The notes below the pieces were generated by a model. The model saw only the letters and a list, made by a program, of their open reading frames with translations. It did no database searches and had not been told where the DNA came from. A DNA stretch of 64,000 bases, taken from Dicaeum eximium. Taxonomy: Eukaryota > Chordata > Aves > Passeriformes > Dicaeidae. The position numbers and the translations under genes were made by a program. This document shows, piece after piece, positions 42,955-54,900 of the stretch. The stretch is from assembly GCA_013396995.1 (NCBI GenBank), contig VWZP01010941.1, positions 2,186,033 to 2,250,032 on the forward strand. Direction: 5' to 3'. Numbering within the stretch: position 1 is the first letter of the stretch; each line of letters starts with the position of its first letter.

Positions 42955-45900
42955 CTGCAAGGGAAAGAAAAAGATAACAGTTTAAGAGTCAAATACTTTC
43001 CTTAACTTTCAGAAACAGTGATCATACAAACAAATTCATACCAAATTGGATAGCAGCTCATTCATGAAGTCTAATTCCCCCCTCTGTTTAACTGTACCAA
43101 ACCTAGCTGTCCACTGTATTAAAAAAAATGAAATTATACATCCAGAATCTGCTTACAAAATGTATTTCCCACAAAGAAACGCTAAATTATCTTCCACTTT
43201 ACTCAACACAGGATATATGTTCTGTGCTGGAGCAAAGATTTCCACCCCACATAGCAACTATGCAGCACAGAGATTCAATCTAATGACAAATAAGTAGAAG
43301 CACAGGCTGCTCACCAGTCAGAACACGAATCACAGAAATCCAAGGACATTTCTTGAGGGCAGTCTTGGCAGTGCCACCGAACACCCTGGATAGGTTCAAT
43401 CCCGCAGTTATCACACTGTGGAGCAGATGGAAGAGCACTGAGGAAACAGCACTGGAGGCACTTCCACTGCTAACATTGCACACCAATTCACCACATGGAA
43501 ATCTGTGTCCCTGTGCCACTGCCAGCCCCACAGCTGAATTCCCCTCACCACAGACCACAATGTTTTTGTGGATAAAGTCCTCATTCTCCAGGAGAGGCCC
43601 TCCAGAGCCCTGAGGATCCATCCAGCTTTTGCCTTGCTTCCCACTCCCCAAACGCTCCCCCTTGGCAATATCCTGCTCAAGAAAAGCAGCTCAGCCCTGC
43701 CTGCAGACACTGCTCATCCTCAGGTGGCCCTAAGAACTGCTGTGGCACAGCACAAGGACGTGATGTCTCACACAAGCCCAGCCACGTGGAATGTCAGCCT
43801 TTCCATGGCAGAAGGCAGCAGTGAGACCAGAGCAGCAGAGCTCGTGGGGGGCTGCTGGGGGCTGTGGATCAGGGCACAACAGGGCACACTGGTGCCCTTT
43901 CCAACTCAGGAAATGTAGTAACACATCATGGGTGGGCTGGAACTAAAAGCCAGATGGCCAGGAAGAAAGGGAAATAACATGTGCAGAGAAGGAAACAGAG
44001 GTTTGGAACTAAAACCAAGCAAGACGACAAGAACCAATCCCAAGTGCAAGAGTGTGGCACAAAGAGAAGAAAAAAACGAAGTAAAAACAGAACATGGAAG
44101 ACTAGATGAAAAATTCACAATGGTATAGAAGAGGGGTAGAAATGCAAAAATATTTGATTAAAAAAAAGAAACCGGAAAAATGTGACTTGCAGGCAAGGAG
44201 AGCTTTTCAATAATCTAAACTACAAAGAGTGCTGCAGAGACAGGACTGAAAAGGAAAACAAAATGTGGGAAACAAGCGTCCCATAGCTCATCCTACATCC
44301 ATCTATCAGAACCTGAATTTCTGTCTCAGCATCTGTGAAACCCACTGGCACAGCAGCTGCTCCTGCCACCACTAAGGCACTCAGGGTTACCAACACCTTA
44401 CACACTGCTCTGCCACAGCTGCATCCCTTCTGTCCACAGATGGCTTCCCGAGTGTGAGGGCTGATAATGAGGAGGGACTAAGCAAACCAAGAGCTGTTCT
44501 TTGAAAATACCAAGTTCAGAATAACCCTAGAACTGAAAAATTGGCTCCAGTTAGCTGAATTTGAGAACCAAGACAGTGGAAAGCCTTGACCTTTATTTTT
44601 GTGCTCCAGCTCCCCTCTGCTCTGTGAAACAGAAATAATACTATGCCTTTCATTTCGTAATGAAGAAAAGAAGTATTTGCAAATTGCTTGGATATTATAG
44701 CAGTGAAAGCCATAAAAAGCCCACAAGGGATTCAATAATTCAATATTCAAAGCACAGGTTGAATAATGTGTAGTAAATGAGGCCAAAGGCTGTGCAGAAC
44801 CAAAACTGCTCTCAATGGCTGCTTATTAGGTGAGGTCTGTCCAGCCCACAGACGGAATTTCCTGAGGGAAAACAGTCCATAATCACCTGATTTCACAGCT
44901 TACTGTAATGCACAATACAATCAAACTCAACACAAAGAAACTTTCAAACTTCAAATGCTTGACACTGTGTAACGCTGATTTACTTCTCAGGATAATTTAT
45001 GTAGAAAAAGCAGTTTGTTAAAGTGTGATCTGCCTGATTAAAGTTTCAAATTCTCAGGGGAAGAAAACGCTCATTTTAAAAATCCCCACAAAATGAAACA
45101 CCAAACATACCATGCCAACTAAACCCAACAAAAATAAGAAGCACCTTGGTGGTCTAATAACTTAAATCTGTCTTAAATCAACTGACGAGGCTGTCTTAAT
45201 TTTACAGTAAATTTGAACTGAACCTTGAACTATCCTTGCATTCTTATGTAAATGGGTATTAGAAAATAAATCCATCTCCATAACACCAAAACCATCACCA
45301 TCACCATAACACCTGTTCCAACAGCTAAAGTAACCAGTTAGACACAAAATCCCTTGCAAACCAGAAAATAAGATTTTGAGAATGTCCTTTCTTTCATGTT
45401 GTCTCTTAATGGTTGTTACTCGGACAACACATCAGTTTAACTTAATGTTTTTTTTCTTAATTTTACATAAACATTGTTTTATGTCCTTGCTTCAACTTCT
45501 GTCAGTTATCACTTGATGAAATTGTGAAGTTGCTACAAAACAAAAAAAATTACTAATCTATTACTCTTATCCAAAATCTCTGTCCCTTCCTTGGCCTCAG
45601 GTGGAGGCAAAATTACTCCAAACTCATAATCAGAAAATTATCATTAATGAATCGCTGTCAAAACAGAATGTAGTGTCAAATGGAATTCTATCAAAACAGA
45701 ATGTAGTGTCAAATGGAATTCTATCATGATTTAACAAGGCTCTAATACAAGCTGTATTTTCATAATGTGAGAAAAAGACAGAATGTTTATTGATTTCCAT
45801 ATAACATCAGCGTTCAGTGAAAGCTGAGCTACCGGAGTGAACTACGTGGGCTGTTTTTCTTAAAGAAAATGAGGGAAAACAGACCCAGTGAACAAGAACT

Positions 45901-48900
45901 AAGGAACCCAACTCGCTAAATTCAATGAAATCTTCTCAGGAAATTCAAACCACATTCTCTGGGAAAACTTCTACATTCCACTAAGCAACAGAAGAACATC
46001 TCTTGCACTCACCTTAAATCCCACGTGCTGCACAAACCCACTTTCTGCATGCATCTGCTGGAGTTTCTGCTTCTTCAATTTTTTAAACTCTAACAGTTCT
46101 TTGTATTCAGGTAACTCTCGATATGTTACTGGAATACTCTCTTCATCCTGTTCGAGGTAAAAAAAAAACCATAAAAATATTCTTACTGTAGGAATACAGT
46201 AACTAGTAAGACATGAATTTGTTCCCTAAATCACTATGTATGATTAACAGTGTTTAAGAAAATGATGGCATTATTCGAAAATACTGGAAAAATATTTTTT
46301 AAACCATAACACCCATACCCAGTATTAACTTCTCTCCTTTACTGGTAAGAATAAAATGCAATGAGAAGCACCATGCTATGACTGAAAGAGTAGAACTCTC
46401 AGAGTTATCCAACCCTCTTTATCTCTTTACTGTCTCTTAACAGCTTATAAAAACACTGCTGTTTTTAATGAATTACGAAGCAGTTTGTCTCCCTACAGGC
46501 CAGTGCAGACATCTTTGCCAGTGAGGTACAACAAATGGTTCTCTCTTTTTCAAAGGCATGCAAATTCTGTTTTTTCTCATACAGTTTCCTTCAACAAAGG
46601 TTGAGGGTCTGTTATGAAAGGACAGAATCTCTAATTCTAGTTCAGATGCTCATTTCAAGGTAGTGATTTTATTGTAGCAGCTGTAGTTGGCAGATGTCAC
46701 CTGTTTTCAAAGATGACAAGTCTTTACTGGTGTAGAGCAGTTTTCACATCCTACACTGACAGGAACCTTCAGGCAGGGAAAACAACTACAACTACAAGAT
46801 AGTAATTAAAATTCTTCTAATGTAGCCTGAATGTGTAATTTCCATCTCTTTTTATGAATCTGTGAAGATTGAAGATTCTGTATTATTTAGTAAGTTTATT
46901 AAAGGAAGTGAGGGAAAGAGGCTTTACTACATTTCTGAAAGGCCTTATCAATTATTTAATTGCAATTATGAACCTATATAAAGGACTAGACTGCAAACCA
47001 TCAGAAAAGTTATGGTTAAATGACACAATTCAGTTGTGTAGTGATAAGCTACATTCTCTTTAATATAGAACAGGGATTCACCTTCCATGCAAATCTCAAA
47101 AGCTCTTCTGAGAAAAACTGCCTGTCACAAAATAACTGCATACTGAATAAAGTCTGCTTTAATAACTCCCTTTGTGGACAACACCTTCTGGAATAGTAAA
47201 TAGCTGTGTTCAAAAATAATCAGACTACTCACAAAATTAAGAAATCATAACTGAAAAGTAAATGAACTCTGTTAGGAACAGTGGGTCTTCACTTGAAAAT
47301 AACTAATTTATACCAAAATATAGTTTTTCAGGAATAGTTATGACTGGTAATAATCAGGCAAATTTTTTTGTCTTTACACAGGAAAAGCACATGGTAATTC
47401 CACTGTGAAATGAAAGAAAACCTGATTTTCCTGCTACACTGCTTTTCTTCTGCTAAATGACATAAAGTATTTTTCTCCAAGACAGCGACTGTCACTAAGA
47501 GATCTGACTTTTAACACTAGAAAAAAATCCTGTACATTCACTTTGAATATAGTTTACAGTCCCTTTTTGCTTCCAAACTGCTATTATTTTGCACTGATTG
47601 TGGGGATCTTTTTGGTAACTGAGCTCCCCTCTGTCTTTCTACCTTACTCAAAGCCAGAATTTTATCTATATGGAAATGTAACTCTAGTGAAGGAAGAAAA
47701 GTCTATGCAAAATTAAAAAAGTCTGTGTGCATATGTGGCACATGACCACTATTACCACTGCTATGGTGCCCACATTAATCATGAGTTAGAGCACTTGGTA
47801 AAACCAAAACGTTTCAGAAAACTGTTCAGAACAATTAGAAAATATGTATTTAAAACAACATAGAACATAAAACAACATCTTTTTTTAGAACAAAAGCATG
47901 TTAGCTCAAATCCAGCTGCATTGCATCTCTTCTAATATGCATTTTGCTTTCCAGGCCTTTTAAGATTTTTATTGGAATATGCGAAGTTACCAGGAATGTC
48001 TGTGGATGAGCTGAAAGACCACCACAGAGAGAACACAGAAAACGAGCAAAGATGGGATTTTAGACTAGGAAATAGATAAGTGAATGTAATAATTAAGGAA
48101 GACTATGCAGTGTAGGTAAAAAAGTCAGTAAAGAAAATTAATGGATTTATAGTGGGTGGCCTCAATACTTGTGTTATGCAACAAGGTTTGCACACACAAG
48201 ATGTCACTAGGCTCACAAAAAAACCAGAATTAACTAGTCAGGTTCTTCAGTCTAAGGAAAACAGGAAAACCACAGTGATTCACACCAGCTGTGAAACCTG
48301 CCCAGCTCCCAAGCAGTAGGATATACTCCCTCTATGATTCTGTATGGAAATGGGAACAACATATGTCTAAAATCTTGTTGTATTATTGTATGTGATAAAT
48401 TAGGAAAGTAGTACGCTCCATGATGTAGCAATTCACTGGGTTAGGATGTGTACTAGCATTTACCTCTAAGAATATATAAATATGCTTGTTGATTGACAAT
48501 TCACTCTGTTAGTTCACACTTTGAAGTAAATTTTACAAAATTCATAATTAATTCAGCCAGTAGAAGATAAAAAAAACCCCAGTGATACCAATAGCATTTG
48601 AATTTTACAGGGCTCTGTGTAACCTTTCTAAAACACATCTTTAATCAGAATCCCAACTACATAATCTACATGATTTTCAAACCTCTCTCATGCCAGATCA
48701 CTTACTAAAAATATGCAACTAAAACTTGAGATATTTCAGGACAAAACTGTTTATGACTTACAGACTTCATTCCTGGTTTGGTCTAAGTTCTTTGCTGTCA
48801 GAGGCTGTTGTATTAATAATGCATTTATAATTCAAAATGGCTCATGAATCTTATTACAATTTAATACTTCCTAGATGATATTTTATGGTGAAGATTCCTT

Positions 48901-51900
48901 ATCTATAAAACACTAAACAAGGTCAAAGTGACAGCAAGCAAGACATTCTCTGATTTAAATGACGTACCGATACTTCCTCTTCTGCTGCAGTATCCATATG
49001 GCTGTGAAAACTGCATCTGTCATCATCTTCATCCATATAAACTGGAGGTTCATGAGATGTCATGAAAGTTGAAGGTTTGAAAAGATGTTTATTTAAAGGA
49101 TGTTGCCGTCTACTTGATGACTACAGTGAAAAAATGGTATATTTTTAAAAACATTTCTTGGCTATTATTTAAATAATCCTCATTGATAAAACTTTGACTG
49201 GAATTTGTTCGTTCTCACTAAATAATCGATGATGTTTCCAATGACTTATATTTATATCTCTGTATCATGGCCTCCCACAGTTGGAGTTCTCCCTCATAAC
49301 AAAGGAATCCAATGAACAGTGCAATACTTTGGTAAAAATGTAGCAAGAAAGAGCCCTTACCATAAAACCCCGACCATCTAAACAGGTGAGACTGACAGCA
49401 AGAGTAAAACAGAAAATAAGGCTGTTACAATTTTGAAGACTGAGGACCAGAGAGCAAAAATATTAGGAAAGTTCCAACAGTGTGTGACACTAAGCAAGGA
49501 AGTAATTTTGCATAGGTCCAAGAGCCAAAAGGTCCATGCTTGACACTTATAAACTTCTTCTATCTGTGCCTTAGGGAAAAAAAAAAGTCTAGACCTATTG
49601 TTCTGGTGCAGGAGAGATAAAGCAATTCATTCAATAAAGAGAGGATTCTAAGAGTTAGAAAGAACTGCTCTCTAAAGGTTTTCATTGTCACTGCATGAAA
49701 AAGGAACCTAAAAAACATTAGATGAAATAAATTACTCCATTAGTGCACATCTAGAAACTTTCAACTTTAATGCTGTTTGAAGGTGTAGAATGATGCCAGT
49801 TTTAAAAGAGGTTACTTAAAGGCACTCAGCCTCTATTACTTATTCCCCGGTGGGAGAATATTAAATATCAAAAAGAAGAATTTGGAATGAATGAAACTGA
49901 CTCAACCCCTTACTTAGCTGCTTTGCAGACCAGCACTTTGACATTTAATGTCGAAACTTACTTTCCTTGACTCAAAAAAATCCTAGTGTGAATCAAAAAC
50001 GTAAGCATCAAAAGTGTTTTTTCTAACAACCATAAAAGTCAGGACTGTTTTACACAGTGCCTAGCTGCTCATACAGCTAAAGCAACTTGCAATAGTTAGT
50101 ACTTTCTCCTTTTTAGCAAGAGCTTTTACCCCAAAAGGTTCCTATATCAGTTACGAATCTGTAATATTACAGCACAACACTTTAAAGAGGGATTTTACAA
50201 TTGTGCACGGTTTAAAAAGTAAAGGCACAGATGACACCAATCATTTAGATGGAATGCATCTATGTCTGCATCTGTGCAGACAGAAGTACCAGGAGGAACT
50301 GAGATTAGCTCTGTTTGGTGTTAAAGGAAGAGGTGAAGTCTGCAGTAACAACTGGAAGGTGGCACCTCTGATCTGCAGAGCTACGACAGTGCAAAACCGA
50401 ATACAATTTCTTCTAAGACTAATGTACTATTGTGTTCAATTTTTCCACTTTCTGCCTTATGGTCACCAGCTACCTGTGTTTTGGTGCTTTTATGGTTTCC
50501 TTTAAGATTTCAAAGCTCTCTAAAATACGTCCATGTATAGATGGCATTTCAGCCTGAGCTGACACAGTGATTTACATTTTCTGTTAACAGAAAACAGATC
50601 TGCATTCAATGCTAGATCTGGAGTCAGGAAAGGAAAACTGTTCCTATGCTTATACAGCAGCACTGCTATGCATGCTGTGACCTACAAATTGAACTGAGGA
50701 TTTGAATTCTCTACCTTTGGTGAAGAATGAACTAAAATACTACTTAAAAGCAGACAGTTAAAAGATCATTTTCCCTGTGGGAAATATATCTCTAGATTAA
50801 GCTTAAAAGCAGGTGCACTAATGATATTATATAAGGAGTAAATTGAAAATGATAAGCCATAATTGAAGAACTGAATACAGGAGTCCTAAATCTCTGATCC
50901 ATTACTATTTCACCAGCAGTAGGTAATGGTTATACAGGAAAATAAACTGATGCATCCTGCTTAATTTCCTGTATCATTAGTTAGAAGAGACATATGTCAT
51001 ATGAGTAGATATAGAAGGTAACTTCAACAAGATGTTCAAAAACTGAACAGGCTTCTAACCCTCTCCAGCAACCATTTTAAAAAAGCATCCTGAACAATCC
51101 CTGTGGAGAAATGCAAGCATTTTCTTGTGAAGCATCTCTTTTGACACAAATCTTTACATTAAATATAGCTATGTTTCTTATTTTCCCATAGGTATGTGCT
51201 TTAAGTATTAGCATCCAGTTTTCATACTTCTAGTACTGGCAATAAAACAGATACACTAAAGTTACAGTCACTCAATATCAAAATCAGGACAGGCATGACC
51301 CCAGGCTTCCAAGAGCCCTTGCATTTCCTTTCTGCCACATTACATTTCCACTGGAGACCTGGGAGTAACTAACCTGGTATGGTGCTGTCAATCTGTGCTC
51401 TAAGCAGACAGTTCTATTAGCAGGCTGAGAGCTCAATTTTTCCACATACACTATTTGTTTCACTTTTCCATCTGCTGTATTTCTTACACAGGATACAAAT
51501 ATAACACAGGGATGCTGCTTAATACAACCCAGGGCAGAATGACCTTACTCTATGACCTGGCAATAAAGATGTGAATCACACTGCAAAAACTGACCTAAGT
51601 ATTGGATATATTCTAGATAGAAGCCTAAGAAAAATCTGTATGATGGGACATTACTCTTGCAATATGAGATTGTTAAGGATGTTATAGAAAGTATGTTTCA
51701 CTCTTGATTATATTGGGTTTGTCCATGGTGCAATCACTGTTCAAATCAGTGAAAAATACAGTTAAAATGTCCCACATCGACTGATTAAGCACTCCCAATG
51801 TTTACCAAATACAGTGATCTGCTGCCTGACAACATTACACACATTTTATAATGATGGTCTTTCCAAACAAAATTAACAGGAAAGAACAAAAGGTGTGACC

Positions 51901-54900
51901 AAGGTAATTGTAAGTGGTAGAGTGACATAAAGAACTCACGCAATTATAATTTTCAGAACTGAATTTTCAATGCCTGTTGAAATCAGCCACACAGTATTAT
52001 TATAAAACAGAAATTAGCCCCAACTGTTTAAGTAATTTGGAATTCTGACAGATCAATCTCCACCGTATTTAAGGTACGACTGTTTCCAGCTGGTTTTTTG
52101 GTTCTTCTGCCAGAAAGCACTTTTCCAATAGACAAAGTGGCAGACAGTCATGTCTGCACCTTCCCTGCCTCTGTTTATAAAGCACAATAGTAGATTAAAA
52201 CCCTGGTGAAAGTAAAATGATAGTACCATGATGGATGGCAGACTGGAAAGGCTCCAATACAAGCACTCAGTATCTGCAGTAACTTCAGAGAACACAAAGA
52301 GACAACTAAGGGTGTGTAACACTTTAAATCATTACCCACGATCTGTGGTAGATCTTTCTATTAACCCATAGACAGCAACTTTTTTTTCCAATCTTTCAAA
52401 GAACCAAATCTGCAAGTTTGCCTTTTTGTAGAAACAATGGAAAGTTTACTGTATTATTTATCAGAAAACATCACAGACACCTGGATGCAAACCTGTAATG
52501 CTACTCCATAAAATGCCACTGTAAGGGGTTTTGAAGAAGTTTTGTAAATACTTAGGAAACACAAAAAAAGCCCCAAACCCAACAAATAAAACCCCCATAA
52601 AACCTGAGATTGTCCTCTTTTACAGTCTACAGACCTTATTAGTATCCAAGAGCACCTTAAAGATTATTAAATCAAAATATGTGACTGAGCTGCACAGAAA
52701 TTTGCTTTTGTAAATTAAGATTTTTTTGGGACTATATTTTTTTCTCATCCATTCCAAGATCAGAAAAGCACTGTATTTCAATGGACATTTCAGTCTTAAG
52801 CCTATGCTTGAGCTAATTCAGCATGCTCTTTTATACATAATTTTCTGTGGTTGTATTAATTAGAAGATTAATGTACAATATGAATTATAGGGCTCCTTAT
52901 CTTCTTCCAACAGGGTTTTCATTATCACTTTCTGCTCAGTTACAGTAAACTTACAAATGAGGAAGAAGCACCCCAAGACCATCATTCTACCTTGCCAGTT
53001 CAGCTGCAATCTGAACACTTCACATTCCCAAGAGCTGTCAATGTGAAACCAGAATTAACATCCAACTCACTCCATAGTGCTACTGGCAAAAGAAAAATAT
53101 TACTTCACTAAGTAACTTTATTAACCTATTAAAAGTATTACTGATTCCTACTCAACTTCCACATAAACGTGTACAGAAACACAGGATTCCGTAATATTGT
53201 CTCACCTTTTTGGAATATAAATATAAGTTTGGTGTTCGTCCTGGAACTGGAATACCAGCTTTAGTCAGTTTAATAAAATATTTCTGCACTCTACTGGCAA
53301 CCTAGAAAAAACCAACATGCAACAACAACTCAATGTCAAATGAAATGTAACTGGTCTTCAAAGTTTTGCCAGGGTTGCTACATTGATTCATATTATCAGG
53401 AAAAGAAATCCTTTGGATTCTACTTTGTGACAACTACTCTAACTGGTATCTATCTTGCAGTGCTGCATTTGTATTATTTCCAGATGCTTTGAGAGCTTTC
53501 AGAGAAAAAAAATTACCCTTTTTTGAACATACAAAGATCTTGCAAAAATTATGATATGACTACTTTAGTAGTTTGCTTTCTGCTGCAGCTAAACTCATTC
53601 TTAACAATACCAGATATGTTATCCGTGGCTAGCACACAGAAAGTAGGTTTCTACTTATGAAATAAGTAAATGTGTCTATTTTTTCAGATGTGGGGAAATA
53701 TAGATACGATCAGAACTGAGGAAATCCAGTATACCGAAGTACTTAATTACTTTTTTTTATCTGAAAGCATACAAATTAAATAAAAGAAATTAAAATACTG
53801 TAAACACAGAATATCAGCATTTTTTACTTCTGGTCAAAATGGAGAAATTCTGTCATCTTAGGGGAAAAATTCCAACAAGTCAGATGCAGAAATACTTGGT
53901 GTCTCCTCATCTGTGTTCTCCTTCTGTTGGTGGTATTTACATGTCTGCCCATTCTACAGTACTGAGGTGCAGGAAATTTGGCACTACAGTGTAACTCAGT
54001 CTGAGCACAGTTGGTGTTACTACACTTGCTGTATAGAATTTAATTCATGCTGTCAAGATCTAATGAACAATTAGGTTTGGCAAATTTGCCATGGGCTTTG
54101 GGGCATATTTAGCTTTCTGTATTTGAGATGCATAGTTATTGGTGAAATGCAGGCCCTGCTGTTACATTCTTAAGATCACTTAAGAAGTGATTACTGAAAA
54201 TACATTGAATTTTCTTTACTGATACATTAAAAAAAAAGTGAAGATAAGGGATTACTTCTCCAAGTGTTTTATGTTTTACCTGCTTTGCTGTTCTATTTCC
54301 CAGTTCATCTGCTATCTTCTGCCACCGTCGGGACTCTACCTCCTCTGGTGGATACTTCAAAAGCAATTGCTCGAGCTTTTTCTAAATCAACAGCAAAAAG
54401 GAATAAATGCATTTTTCCAAGTACGGGTATGAGCTGTCAAATATCTGAACACATGTTATTCTGATTTCCCAAGTGCTACAAACATTATCACACGATTTGC
54501 TTTTATGCTCAGGTATGTTGCCACAGCTACAAAATAAAAGAGTTTCCTGTTACCTGTTCCTCTACAGTCCACAGCTGGTTAAAAGTTTCAGGTTTGGTCT
54601 CATCACAAAGTCGCCCTCTTATCATCTGCTCAAATACAGGACAGAAAATGAAATATGTGTTTAGAAAAATTATAGCTGACATAATTGATTTGAACCCTCT
54701 GCCTATTTAAGTTAAATCAAAACCAAACAAAGCATGAGACTTCAAAACAAGATTTGCCTAAACAGAAGTTTAGTTCCAAGATGAGTACAGGAATGGGTTG
54801 TCATCACCAACGTGAACATTTGAAGTAACAGTTAAGACACTCAAGTTCCATACTCAAGAGAGGAAAAAAGTTTTCAAAATTACTATTTTGTAATTTTTTT

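Noticed and set aside
54136..54366. Single-exon 76-codon frame with a SANT motif as a separate small gene
   Set aside because: It is the ZZZ3 SANT exon read through its donor site into the intron; the spliced form matches the family.
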